A DNA stretch of 64,000 nucleotides. It comes from Massilia agilis (GTDB lineage Bacteria; Pseudomonadota; Gammaproteobacteria; Burkholderiales; Burkholderiaceae_D). Positions 41,032 through 49,482 of this stretch are shown in pieces (the stretch's first letter is position 1; every line of letters begins with the position of its first letter). Below the pieces are notes generated by a model. That model was given only the letters and a program-made list of their open reading frames with translations. It was not told the DNA's origin and did no database searches. The DNA lies in contig NZ_JANUHB010000002.1 of the NCBI RefSeq assembly GCF_024756255.1, positions 930,001 to 994,000 on the forward strand. The letters run 5' to 3'. The translations under genes were made by a program, and so were the position numbers.

Positions 41032-41553
41032 TTAATCGAACACTCCAATGTTGACCTGCTGGGCCTGGTTCAGCGGCAGGTAGGTCAGGGTCATCAGCGG
41101 GGGCCGGATCGCGTCCACGCGGTAGGCGCCGTCGATCACGTCCTTGTCGCGCACCAGATAGGTCTGGTCGCCGCGCGCGAGGTACACCTCCCATTTACCC
41201 TCGTCCAGCGACTTGCCGATCACGGTGAACGGCAAGGGCGGCGCCTGTGGCGGGGGTGGCGGGGGCGCCTGCGCCGGCGGGGGTGGCCGGGGCGTCCAGT
41301 TGCGCGAGCCGAAGGCATCGCCGGCGCCGGCGTTGAAGGAATCGCTGGCGCTCCCGATGAGGGCGTCGCGTGGCTGCAGCTGCATGATCGCCACGTCGGC
41401 CGTGGCCGGACGGGCAGCCCGGCTGGCGGCGGGCGCCGTGGTGGCGCGCGCGACCGGTTCCACCACTTCAGCCGGCGGGCTGGTGTCGCCGAACAGCGCC
41501 AGGGCGGCGGCGCCGATCAGCGCGGCAGCGAGAATGGCATGGCGCGGGTTCAT
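41032..41553 (-). CDS. PilP/GspC-like inner-membrane secretion protein
   Basis: A 173-residue protein with an N-terminal membrane anchor (about 5-20), a long Ala/Pro-rich linker including eight-plus consecutive-type Pro stretches (about 88-108), and a small C-terminal domain LPFTVIGKSLDEGKWEVYLARGDQTYLV similar to the HR/PilP fold that contacts secretin N-domains. Position between the PilO-like and secretin genes supports a connector role between inner-membrane platform and secretin. Homology is weak, so the call relies largely on context. Confidence 0.72.
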   Translation of the reverse strand: MNPRHAILAAALIGAAALALFGDTSPPAEVVEPVARATTAPAASRAARPATADVAIMQLQPRDALIGSASDSFNAGAGDAFGSRNWTPRPPPPAQAPPPPPPQAPPLPFTVIGKSLDEGKWEVYLARGDQTYLVRDKDVIDGAYRVDAIRPPLMTLTYLPLNQAQQVNIGVFD

Positions 41554-42119
41554 CGTCCCTCCCCTTCCGCCGGCTCGCCCAGGTAGAGCGTAAAGCGCAG
41601 GCGCGCCTCGACAGTCGGGTCGCCAACCGCGTCGCGATGAAAGCCGATGTCATCCAGCGACGCGAACGGGATCGCCTGCAGCGACTGGAGCGCAAAGTCC
41701 CAGATCGCGCTGTAACTCCCCTTGACCGGAAGCGCGACCTGGTAGCTCCACACCCTGGCGTTCGGGTCGAAGACTTCACGATATTCGCCCTTGCTGAGCA
41801 CAAGGCCCGCCTTCGACGCGAGGGCGAACAGGGTCCTGACCTGCTCGCCCGCATGCCTGCGCTCGCCCAGCGAACGGTAGAACAGCACCATGTTGTCGTT
41901 GGCCGGCGCTGGCGCCGCCTTCGATGCCGGCTTGGGCAGCACGGCCATGCGCTCGGCCAGTTGCTGCCTGCGCTCGAGCAGGTTGGTCGCCTGCGCGAGC
42001 CACGCCAGCGCCCCGGCGCACGCGAGCAGCAGCACGACCGACACAATGCCGACGGGGCCGATGCGGCCAAGTAGCAGCCGCGCGCGCAAGCCAAGGCCGG
42101 CCATCTCGATACGGGTCAT
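41550..42119 (-). CDS. PilO/GspM-like assembly protein
   Basis: A 189-residue bitopic protein: MTRIEMAGLGLRARLLLGRIG in the cytoplasm, membrane helix about 22-42, coiled coil (NLLERRQQLAERMAVL) and a periplasmic ferredoxin-like domain. This is the PilO/GspM layout. Start 42119 lies in an ATGA overlap with the preceding gene; a much longer open frame upstream is read-through of the PilM/PilN genes and was discarded. Probably pairs with the PilN-like protein. Confidence 0.78.
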   Translation of the reverse strand: MTRIEMAGLGLRARLLLGRIGPVGIVSVVLLLACAGALAWLAQATNLLERRQQLAERMAVLPKPASKAAPAPANDNMVLFYRSLGERRHAGEQVRTLFALASKAGLVLSKGEYREVFDPNARVWSYQVALPVKGSYSAIWDFALQSLQAIPFASLDDIGFHRDAVGDPTVEARLRFTLYLGEPAEGEGR

Positions 42120-42661
42120 GGCTGCCTCCACTGCGCGTCGAGCTGGAAGCGGATCGGATGGTTCGGGTCCTGGTCGTTGATCTCGTGCCGCGTGAGTGAC
42201 ACGGCCAAGAACCAGTCCTGGGCCTGCATCTGTTCGACGTAGGCGATCATGTCGTCGCTGTTCTTCACCTCCGCCGTGATGTGCAGCACGCGCTTGCGGG
42301 CATCCGGTTCGAGCGCCAGCAAGGCGACCGCCGGCGGCGTGGCGGCGGCCACGGCGTCGTGCAGGCCGCGCCACGGCAGGTTCAGCTGCATAACGGCTGC
42401 GTTGATGGCGGCGGCGCGCTCCGGCGCCACCTGCGGCACGCTGGCCGCCGTTTTCAATGGCGCGGGCGACTGCTGGCGCGCATGCAGGGACGCAGCCAGC
42501 AGTTCGTAGCGGCGCAGCGCATCGACGTACTTGACGGCGGCGACGGCGACCACGGGCAGCAGGCAAAACGCCACCAGCGCCGCGACGCGCGCCATGCGCG
42601 GGGTACGGTACAGGGTGCGCCTCAGGCTCGGCGCTGCCAGGTCGATGTCCATCTTCCTCAT
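42116..42661 (-). CDS. PilN-like assembly protein
   Basis: A 181-residue protein starting MRKMDIDLAAPSLRRTLYRT, with one membrane helix (about 25-45), a short coiled region and a periplasmic alpha/beta domain (KRVLHITAEVKNSDDMIAYVEQMQ). The short conserved cytoplasmic start resembles the PilN segment that docks to PilM. ATGA overlaps with both neighbours show tight translational coupling. Confidence 0.78.
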   Translation of the reverse strand: MRKMDIDLAAPSLRRTLYRTPRMARVAALVAFCLLPVVAVAAVKYVDALRRYELLAASLHARQQSPAPLKTAASVPQVAPERAAAINAAVMQLNLPWRGLHDAVAAATPPAVALLALEPDARKRVLHITAEVKNSDDMIAYVEQMQAQDWFLAVSLTRHEINDQDPNHPIRFQLDAQWRQP

Positions 42662-43464
42662 CGCGCGCTCCCGATGCAGGCGATGCGCGCCAGGTCGGAC
42701 CTGCCACCTGTCCCGCGGTCCAGCAACGTGCAGGCATACTTGAGCTGCCCCTCGTGGCTGGCCCAGCTTTCCGGCGCCGGCCCGCACACCTGCAGCCGTT
42801 CGGGCCGCTCGATGCCGACGCGCAGGGCTTCGCGCGCCACATGGCTGTCCAACCAGTCGCGGCCAGCGCCGTGCGGCGCGACCGCGGACCGCACCGCTGC
42901 CAGCGCTGTGTTCTGGTACAGGGCCAGGGTGAGCACCGATCCCTGCAGCAGGCCGAACCAGGCGCCCGGCGCGCGAACCCGCCGCCACTGGTTGAGCGCG
43001 GCGACGAATTGCGGGACGACTTCGACCACGTGGCCGCCGTAGTCGAGAACCGCCGCCTCGACCGGGTCAAGCAGCGATTGCGGCACGGCCACCGCAAGGA
43101 ACGGGCCGGACAGATCCCAGTCCGCCGCGATCCTCCACCCGGCCGTACCGGACCCGAACAAGTGCTGGAAGCGCATGGCCGCAGCCGCGTGCAGGTCGGA
43201 CATGCGCGCGCAGCCCGCTGGCGGCGCCACCTGCCACATCCGCACCAGGTCGTCGGCCAGCACGATCGACACCGTTGACGCAGGTGGTGCAGCCGCTGCC
43301 AGCAGTTCGCGCACGGCGGCCACGATTTCGGCATCGCCGGCAGCGGCAAGCCTGCGCTCGGCCAGCAGCTCGGCCAGGCCAGGGCGCCAGGCGCGCGTGC
43401 GCGCAAGCGCCACGCCGCTGCGGGCGACGCCGATGCGCAGGTGCTGACCCAGGCCTTTAAGCAT
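42658..43464 (-). CDS. PilM/GspL-like cytoplasmic assembly protein
   Basis: A 268-residue protein without membrane segments that occupies the PilM (GspL cytoplasmic domain) position. Sequence similarity is low: it has the alternating strand/helix pattern of the actin-like fold (STVSIVLADDLVRMWQVAPP; GPFLAVAVPQSLLDPVEAAV) but no clear ATP-binding motifs. It overlaps GspE by 8 nt and the PilN-like gene by 4 nt. The assignment is mainly from gene order E-M-N-O-P-D. Confidence 0.68.
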   Translation of the reverse strand: MLKGLGQHLRIGVARSGVALARTRAWRPGLAELLAERRLAAAGDAEIVAAVRELLAAAAPPASTVSIVLADDLVRMWQVAPPAGCARMSDLHAAAAMRFQHLFGSGTAGWRIAADWDLSGPFLAVAVPQSLLDPVEAAVLDYGGHVVEVVPQFVAALNQWRRVRAPGAWFGLLQGSVLTLALYQNTALAAVRSAVAPHGAGRDWLDSHVAREALRVGIERPERLQVCGPAPESWASHEGQLKYACTLLDRGTGGRSDLARIACIGSAR

Positions 43465-45139
43465 TGAGCGTCACCCGTTTGATTTCGTCGAGCGTGGTGG
43501 CGCCGCGCCGCACCAGGTCGAGCGCGGCCAGGCGCAGGCTGCGCGTGCCGTTGGCCTGCGCGGCCGCCTTGATGCGGCGGATCGGCTGCTTGTCCACGAT
43601 CAGCTCGCGGATCTCGTCGTTCAGCGTCAGTATCTCGGCAATCGAACGGCGTCCCTTGTAGCTGGTGCCGCGGCAGTCGCCGCAGCCAGTCCCGCGCATG
43701 AAGCGATAGTCCCCCACATCGGCACGGGCGAGCCGTACGCTGGCCAGCTCGGCATCCGTCGGGGTGTACTTCGCGGCGCAGTGCGGGCAATTCATGCGCA
43801 CCAGGCGCTGCGCCCAGATGCCATTGAGCGCAGAGACGAACGCGTACGGGTCGATGCCCATGTGGGTGAAGCGGCCGAACACGTCGAACACGTTGTTCGC
43901 GTGGACCGTGGTGAGCACCAGGTGGCCGGTGAGCGCGGACTGCACCGCGATTTCAGCAGTCTCGCGGTCGCGGATTTCGCCAACCATGATCTTGTCCGGG
44001 TCGTGGCGCAGGATCGAGCGCAGGCCCTTGGCGAAGGTCAGCCCCTTCTTCTCGTTCACCGGGATCTGCAGGATGCCCGGCAGCTGGTATTCGACCGGGT
44101 CTTCGATGGTGATGATCTTTTCGCGCCCGGTGTGGATCTCGGTGAGCGCGGCGTACAGCGTGGTGGTCTTGCCCGAGCCGGTCGGGCCGGTCACGAGCAG
44201 CATGCCATACGGTTCCTGCGCGAGCGTGCGCAGGCTGGCCAGCGATGCCTCGTCAAAGCCCAGCGCCTCCAGCGTGAGCGAGCCGTAGGCCTCGATCATG
44301 GCGCGCTTGTCGAGGATACGGATGACCGCGTCCTCGCCATGGATACTCGGCATGATGGACACGCGCAGGTCGATCTCGCGCCCGCCCGATTCGACACGGA
44401 AGCTGCCGTCCTGCGGCACGCGGCGCTCGGCGATGTCCAGTTCGGCCAGCACCTTCAGGCGCGAGATGATGTGCTCGGCCAGCTCCACGCCGCCGACCGT
44501 GGTCACGTGGTCGAGCACGCCGTCCACGCGGTACTTGACAGCGATGCCGCCGGCGGTGCTCTCCAGGTGGATGTCCGAAGCGCCGGCCTTGAGCGCGTCG
44601 TACAGGGTGGAGTTGACCAGCTTGACGGCGGGGCTCGCGGCCTCGGACACCGAGGCGAACGACAGCACCTGTGCCACGTTGCCGTCGCGGTGCGCATCGA
44701 GGTCGCCGCCGTCGAGGGTGTCCACGGCGCGTGCGGACTCCTCCTGCTTGGACAGGTAGGCCTGGATATCGGCCTGCAGCGCCAGGCGCAGGTGCAGCGG
44801 ATCGCCCGCGCTGGCGCCGGCCATCGCCGACAGCCAGGTTTGCAGGTCGAGGTCGAACGGGTCGGCGATCACGCCGGTGAGCACCCCGCCCGCGTCGCGC
44901 AGCAGCACGCAGTGGCGTGCCAGCGCCTGCGCCAGCGGAAGCAGGTCGAATGCCGGCTGCTGGCCGAACATCTCGGCCGTTTCCATCACCGTGAGGCCGA
45001 AGGGCTCGGCGAGCGCGCGCACCAGCTGGCGCGGCTCCATGCCGCTGGCCGCCAGCAACTCCACCACCAGCGGGCGCTGCGACTGGCGGCTACTGGCGCG
45101 AGCGCGCTCGATCAGCGAAAGGTCCAGGAGCGGGCTCAC
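43457..45139 (-). CDS. gspE: Type II secretion / type IV pilus assembly ATPase GspE
   Basis: Hexameric ATPase that powers pseudopilus assembly. The 560-residue protein has an N-terminal T2SSE_N domain (about 20-130), Walker A GPTGSGKT at 318-325, the Asp box TIEDPVEYQ, Walker B IMVGEIRDRETAEIA and a His box LTTVHANN. A zinc tetracysteine motif CPHC...CGDC lies near 455-490, as in GspE/PilB. It overlaps gspF by 4 nt. Confidence 0.95.
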   Translation of the reverse strand: MSPLLDLSLIERARASSRQSQRPLVVELLAASGMEPRQLVRALAEPFGLTVMETAEMFGQQPAFDLLPLAQALARHCVLLRDAGGVLTGVIADPFDLDLQTWLSAMAGASAGDPLHLRLALQADIQAYLSKQEESARAVDTLDGGDLDAHRDGNVAQVLSFASVSEAASPAVKLVNSTLYDALKAGASDIHLESTAGGIAVKYRVDGVLDHVTTVGGVELAEHIISRLKVLAELDIAERRVPQDGSFRVESGGREIDLRVSIMPSIHGEDAVIRILDKRAMIEAYGSLTLEALGFDEASLASLRTLAQEPYGMLLVTGPTGSGKTTTLYAALTEIHTGREKIITIEDPVEYQLPGILQIPVNEKKGLTFAKGLRSILRHDPDKIMVGEIRDRETAEIAVQSALTGHLVLTTVHANNVFDVFGRFTHMGIDPYAFVSALNGIWAQRLVRMNCPHCAAKYTPTDAELASVRLARADVGDYRFMRGTGCGDCRGTSYKGRRSIAEILTLNDEIRELIVDKQPIRRIKAAAQANGTRSLRLAALDLVRRGATTLDEIKRVTLNA

Positions 45140-46323
45140 GACATGTCCCCCGCAAGGTCGAAGATCGGCATGTACAGCAGGATCACGATGGCGCCCACGA
45201 CCAGGCCGATCGCGGCCATCAGCAGCGGCTCGAAGGTGCGGGTGAAGCGGTCTATCCAGCGGCTAATTTCGCCGTCGTAGAATGCGGCGGACTGCGTGAG
45301 CATCGGCCCCATTTCGCCGGTGCGCTCGCCCACGCGCAGCATGCGCAGCGAGATGGGCGTGGTCAGGCCGTTCGATTCAAAGGCTTCGGACAGCGGGCGG
45401 CCTTCGCGGATCACGCCACGGGCCGCAGCCAGCGACTGCGCCACCTGCCGCGACACCATCGGCTGGACTGTCTCGATGGCGTTGACGATGGTGATGCCCC
45501 CCTCGGTCAGCATGCCAAGCGTGAGGTACAGGCGCGAGAGTTCGTAGATGCGCACGCGCTCGCCCACACCAGGCACACGCGCCAGAAGACGGCCAGCGCC
45601 ACCTTGGCGCAGCATGCGGCGCAGGCCCAGCGCGGCCGCCGCCACAACACACACGGCTGCCACCGCCACGCCGGCGCCATGCCGCGCCGCGAACTGGCCC
45701 CAGTCGAGCATCAGCTGCGACATCCACGGCAGGTTGCGGCCCGCGCCCTGGTACACCTCGGCAAAGCGCGGCACCACGTACATGATCAGGAAGGCGCTCA
45801 CGCCCGCGCCAACGCACATGAGGATCAGCGGGTAGATCGATGCGCTGACCACCTTGGATCGCACCAGGTCCACGCGCTGCTGGTATTCGATGTAGCGCGC
45901 CAGTGCGCGCGGCAGGTCGCTGGTGCCTTCGGCCGCGCGCACGATGCCAACGTACAGCGGCGGGAACAGGTCGGGCTGCGCGGCCAGCACGCTGGAAAAG
46001 CGCTTCCCTTCGCGCAGGCCCGCAAGCAGGCGTTCGAGCACGCAGCGCGACGCAGGGTTGGATTCTTTTTCAAGCAGCGCCTCAAGGCCCTCGACGATGC
46101 CAAGACCGGCATTGAGCAGCGCCAGCAGCTCCTGGCTGAACAGGACGAGCGACAGCTTGCGCCCGCGCTGGCGGGCCAGGCCGGCGGCGCGGGCCGGCTC
46201 GATGGCGCTGACTAACAGGCCGCGCGCCTCGACCTGGCGGCGTGCGTCGGCCTCGTCGAGCGCGTCGACGACGACGCTGGCGATGGACATGTCTGGGGCA
46301 AGGGTACGGACTGCAAACTGCAT
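45136..46323 (-). CDS. gspF: Type II secretion inner-membrane platform protein GspF
   Basis: Polytopic platform protein of 395 residues with two T2SSF domains (about 60-185 and 265-385). Signature elements are FSQELLALLNAGLGIVEGLEAL and the membrane helices at about 165-190, 215-235 and 365-388. It links the ATPase to the pseudopilus. Starts 13 bp after gspG and overlaps gspE. Confidence 0.95.
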   Translation of the reverse strand: MQFAVRTLAPDMSIASVVVDALDEADARRQVEARGLLVSAIEPARAAGLARQRGRKLSLVLFSQELLALLNAGLGIVEGLEALLEKESNPASRCVLERLLAGLREGKRFSSVLAAQPDLFPPLYVGIVRAAEGTSDLPRALARYIEYQQRVDLVRSKVVSASIYPLILMCVGAGVSAFLIMYVVPRFAEVYQGAGRNLPWMSQLMLDWGQFAARHGAGVAVAAVCVVAAAALGLRRMLRQGGAGRLLARVPGVGERVRIYELSRLYLTLGMLTEGGITIVNAIETVQPMVSRQVAQSLAAARGVIREGRPLSEAFESNGLTTPISLRMLRVGERTGEMGPMLTQSAAFYDGEISRWIDRFTRTFEPLLMAAIGLVVGAIVILLYMPIFDLAGDMS

Positions 46324-46336
46324 CGGTGCTACGGCC

Positions 46337-46768
46337 TCACTGCGAGCTGATGTCGGCGTCCTCGCCGGTGCCGCCCGGCTGGCCGTCCTTGCCGGTCGAG
46401 ATGATGTCGTACTCGCCCTTGCTGCCGGGCGCGCGGTATTGGTACGCGCGGCCCCATGGATCGAGCGGAATGCCCTTCTTCAGGTACGGCCCGTTCCATT
46501 TGCCGGCGGCGCTGGCCGGCGCAGCGATCAGGGCGGCCAGCCCCTCTTCGGTGGTCGGGTAGCGGCCGACGTCCAGCCGGTAGGTATCCAGCGACTTTTC
46601 GAAAGACTCGATCTGCGCCTTGGCGATGGTGACTTCGGACTTGCCCAGTTGCGAGAAATACTTGGGACCGACGTAGGCGGCCAGCAGGCCGATGATCACG
46701 ATGACCACCAGCAGTTCGAGCAAGGTGAAGCCGGGCTGCGCGCGGCGGCGGGCGGCAATGGTCGGCAT
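46337..46768 (-). CDS. gspG: Major pseudopilin GspG
   Basis: A 143-residue pseudopilin, best GspG match of the four in this operon: prepilin signal ending QPG/FTLLELLVVIVIIGLLAAYVGP, then DTYRLDVGRYPTTEEGLAALIAAP, WNGPYLKKGIPLDPWGRAYQY and a C-terminal SKGEYDIISTGKDGQPGGTGEDADI calcium-binding loop. CAGGAG lies before the ATG at 46768; a longer frame to 46843 was not used. First gene of the eleven-gene operon. Confidence 0.95.
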   Translation of the reverse strand: MPTIAARRRAQPGFTLLELLVVIVIIGLLAAYVGPKYFSQLGKSEVTIAKAQIESFEKSLDTYRLDVGRYPTTEEGLAALIAAPASAAGKWNGPYLKKGIPLDPWGRAYQYRAPGSKGEYDIISTGKDGQPGGTGEDADISSQ

Positions 46769-47264
46769 GGCGACTCCTGAATGTTGCTTAAATGAAAAAA
46801 ACCGAAAGGCTATCACGGCCTGTGACGCCGAGGAAGGCAGCAACGCCAGTTGCGGCCTCAGCTGACTACGAATACCCCAGTTGTGGGGGCAAATAGTTGA
46901 GCAACCGCAAATTCTCGCCGCGGTCGGCTTGGATGAGCAGCATATTTACAAATGACGACAATCGGTGAAAGAACGAGGAATTTGCGGTCCGCCGCCCTGC
47001 GGGGCACGCGATCGCGCAAGGAAAACAGGCAGGCAGGGGCTCGATTGTTAAAGAATCGTCGCCCGGATGCCACATTGACGTTCAGTTATCTGATTCCGGA
47101 CGGAAAACAATTTCCTCCGATCATCGTTCAAAATCATCGATCTGCCGCGATCTGTGTTTCAATTGTTCAATATTTCCGTTAAACCAACGAAATAATGGTT
47201 GAGCTGCGGAAAATTTCCTGACTACAATGAGCCTCGTTACTGACGAGTTCGCCTCACTGATATC
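46769..47264. other. Intergenic region between gspG and a small lipoprotein gene
   Basis: 496 bp divergent region, more AT-rich than its surroundings, with no credible gene. The right part holds a candidate promoter for the lipoprotein gene (47199-47228) and a GGAAAATTTCC palindrome inside its spacer. The gspG promoter must also lie here; I see no sigma-54 -24/-12 pattern facing it. Confidence 0.6.
47199..47228 (+). promoter_or_regulatory. Candidate sigma-70 promoter of the small lipoprotein gene
   Basis: TTGAGC, 18-bp spacer, TACAAT (5 of 6 matches to the -10 consensus), giving a leader of about 30 nt before the ATG at 47265. Confidence 0.5.
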
Positions 47265-47567
47265 ATGAAATTCCTAGCCCGCTCCCTCGCTGCCGCCGCC
47301 CTCGCAACCCTGCTGACCGCCTGCGGTGGCGCGGACCCCGCCACCGAAACCACCATCGTCCAGACCGCCGCCGCCGTGCAAGCCGTGGAGGTGCCCGCCC
47401 AGGCCGCCGTCCAGGGCACGCCGCCCGTGTATGGCCCGAACCAGCCACAGCCGGACTGCGCACCGGAAGGCTGCCGTGGCCTGCGCATCATCGACGCCAA
47501 TGCCGAGGCTTACCGCCTGGAAGCCATGCAGCGCAAGCAGCTTGAGTCGGCCCAGCCGGAAGCCTAA
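47265..47567 (+). CDS. Small predicted lipoprotein
   Basis: A 100-residue protein with a lipoprotein signal MKFLARSLAAAALATLLTAC (lipid Cys20). The mature part is Ala/Val/Pro-rich and has a two-cysteine motif PDCAPEGCRGLRIIDANAEA (about 64-83), then a charged C-terminus. No family recognised. It is divergent from the secretion operon and convergent, 6 bp apart, with the TIGR03790-type gene. An envelope location is well supported; a pilotin-like role is only a guess from position. Confidence 0.78.
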   Translation: MKFLARSLAAAALATLLTACGGADPATETTIVQTAAAVQAVEVPAQAAVQGTPPVYGPNQPQPDCAPEGCRGLRIIDANAEAYRLEAMQRKQLESAQPEA

Positions 47568-47573
47568 GCCCCC

Positions 47574-48605
47574 TCAGCGCCGCCGATACGGCGCGGCCAG
47601 CGGTTCGCCGACGAATACCCCCTGCGTCGGCCACGCCACACTCTTCCAATACGCCTCGATCGCGGTGTTGCCCTGCACATAGTGCTTGAGCAGCACCGCC
47701 GGATTGGGGAATTTCTGCCAGTAGTTGCAGGGCTCGCTCACCGTGCCGTAGCTGGCCGTCGCGCCGGCCTGCAGCCAGCGCAGGATGCTCATCTGCCCTT
47801 CCCCCAGCAAGTCGCCGCCCAGCGAGGTCAGGTGGTCGGCCAGTGCGCCCGGCAGGAACCGGATTGTGTCGAGCTTGTCCACCCGCGCCACGCCGGTCTG
47901 GTAGATCATCACGTCGTTCACGCCTTCGAGCGCATCGGCCTGCAGGCGGCGCGTGACCAGCTTGCGGGAATCGAAGCGGCCTTCGGGCGGGAAGAACGTG
48001 GCGCGAGAATTGCGCGCCTTTTCGGACGTGGTCAGGTAGTAGGCCGTGGCCGGGCGCAGCTTAAAGCCGCTCGCCACGCCGCGGTCGATCAGCGCCTTGG
48101 CCTCCTGCACCGATTCGGTCGGCAGCAGCATCGACAGGCGCATGTCCAGGTCGGTGTACGGCCGCGACGAGGTGGAATTGAAATACGGGCTGGGACGGCT
48201 GGCGCCGCAGATGTTCTCGCACTGGGCCGCGTCGTAGCCGAGGGTGTAGGCGGCCGTGATCGAGTTGCAGCGTACCGCGTACGGCGCGGTCCAGATCATC
48301 AGCACGGCCTGCACATCCTTGCCAAGCTTGCCGTCGATTTTTTCCTTCAGTTCCGCGAAGCGCTCCGGGCTGATCTGGCGCGGCTTGCCGGGAATGCGCA
48401 CGTGCACCACGTTGGCCGCGGGGATGTTGCGGCGCTTGCGGTAGTAGGCGCCCACCGCCACGCTATTGGGCTCGTCGTCGTTGATGACGATGGCCAGCTG
48501 CTTCGGCTGCAGCGCCCCAGCGGCAACGAACTGGGCGTTGGCGCCGCCGGCGCAGGAGAACAGGGCAAGGAACAGGATCAGGCAAGTGCGCAGGGCTCGT
48601 GTCAT
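47574..48605 (-). CDS. TIGR03790-family exported protein
   Basis: Exported protein of 343 residues: signal peptide MTRALRTCLILFLALFSCAGGANA, then LAIVINDDEPNSVAVGAYYRKRRNIPAANVVHVRIPG, which matches the start of the uncharacterised TIGR03790 family, and the later MRLSMLLPTESVQEAKALIDRGVASG. From memory of that family's description, it occurs only in genomes that encode exosortase (PEP-CTERM sorting). Function unknown. It follows the PEP-CTERM gene after a terminator. The ATG at 48605 coincides with the signal peptide; the ribosome site is weak. Confidence 0.82.
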   Translation of the reverse strand: MTRALRTCLILFLALFSCAGGANAQFVAAGALQPKQLAIVINDDEPNSVAVGAYYRKRRNIPAANVVHVRIPGKPRQISPERFAELKEKIDGKLGKDVQAVLMIWTAPYAVRCNSITAAYTLGYDAAQCENICGASRPSPYFNSTSSRPYTDLDMRLSMLLPTESVQEAKALIDRGVASGFKLRPATAYYLTTSEKARNSRATFFPPEGRFDSRKLVTRRLQADALEGVNDVMIYQTGVARVDKLDTIRFLPGALADHLTSLGGDLLGEGQMSILRWLQAGATASYGTVSEPCNYWQKFPNPAVLLKHYVQGNTAIEAYWKSVAWPTQGVFVGEPLAAPYRRR

Positions 48606-48628
48606 GGGCAGGTTCTGGTCGCTGGACG

Positions 48629-48654
48629 AAAAAAAAACGGAAGCGAGCGCTTCC
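48629..48654 (-). terminator. Intrinsic terminator after the PEP-CTERM gene
   Basis: Minus strand: GGAAGC-GCTC-GCTTCC-G then nine T. Confidence 0.88.
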
Positions 48655-48686
48655 ATTTCATCATGCCACAGCTTGCGGCAAAACCA

Positions 48687-49394
48687 TTACACGCCGGCGG
48701 GCCTGCGGCGCCTTGCAAGCGTTGCGATCAATCCCAGGCCAGCGATCAGCATGCCGGCCGACGCCGGCTCGGGAATCGGCGAGACGGCGAACAGCTGCAG
48801 CGCGTCGATGTGGAAGAACTGGCCGCCGACCGAGCGGTCGATGATGCTCTTGCCCTCGTCCAGCGGGTTGCCGTAGCTGACCTGCCAGGACAAGGCGGCA
48901 TCGAGCCGGTCGTTCACGAACAAATCCGGGCCGGCGCCAAAGGTAGGGCCATGGTCGGCCGCATTGAAGGTCTGGCGTGAGCCCTGGCTGGGCAGCACAT
49001 AGGTGGCCGGCACCTGGCGATACACCGCCGGATCGGTCATGTTGAAAAGGAAGGCGGTGCGCTCGGAGTCGGGCATGGTCACGTGCCAGCCATCGCTGCT
49101 GGACCAGCTTTGCGGGTTGTAGCCGCCAATCAGCCACGATGCGCCGGCGGTGTTGCTAACCTGGAGCAGCGTGAAGGTCGGCCCCTTGCCGTCCACGGCG
49201 TCGTGCAAGTCGAGCGAGGTGTTGCCCGGGTTGCCGGTGAAGATGGCGGTGAAGGCCATGTCGCCTGCGCCCAGCCAGCGTTCGAGCTGCGCCTCGCGGC
49301 TCGGGTCGAGCAGGCTGGGACCGGTCACGCCGGATTGGGCGGCGGCGTTGGCACAGGCCAGTGCCATCGCGGCGGCGGCAAGAATCGTCTTCAT
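48687..49394 (-). CDS. TLDc-like PEP-CTERM sorting-domain protein
   Basis: Exported 235-residue protein. Signal peptide MKTILAAAAMALACANAAAQ; C-terminal PEP-CTERM signal IPEPASAGMLIAGLGLIATL then ARRRRP (about 207-232), which exosortase recognises and cleaves. The middle resembles a TLDc domain: AFTAIFTGN, GPTFTLLQVSN, ASWLIGGYNPQSWSS, RTAFLFNMTDP and GPTFGAGPDLFV follow that domain's order. ATG 49394 chosen because the signal peptide starts there and GGAGG precedes it (GATGGGAGGCCCATCATG context). The exosortase itself is not in this window. Confidence 0.85.
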   Translation of the reverse strand: MKTILAAAAMALACANAAAQSGVTGPSLLDPSREAQLERWLGAGDMAFTAIFTGNPGNTSLDLHDAVDGKGPTFTLLQVSNTAGASWLIGGYNPQSWSSSDGWHVTMPDSERTAFLFNMTDPAVYRQVPATYVLPSQGSRQTFNAADHGPTFGAGPDLFVNDRLDAALSWQVSYGNPLDEGKSIIDRSVGGQFFHIDALQLFAVSPIPEPASAGMLIAGLGLIATLARRRRPAGV

Positions 49395-49482
49395 GATGGG
49401 CCTCCCATCGGATCTCGACGATTTCATTGTATCGCCGCGACGGGAGGCGCACCGCACGGTTGGCTAGCGCGCCAGCGAGCCG

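Noticed and set aside
42120..43790. Extension of the PilO-like gene to 746 residues
   Set aside because: Read-through in a wrong frame of the PilN/PilM/GspE genes; the real start is the ATGA overlap at 42119.
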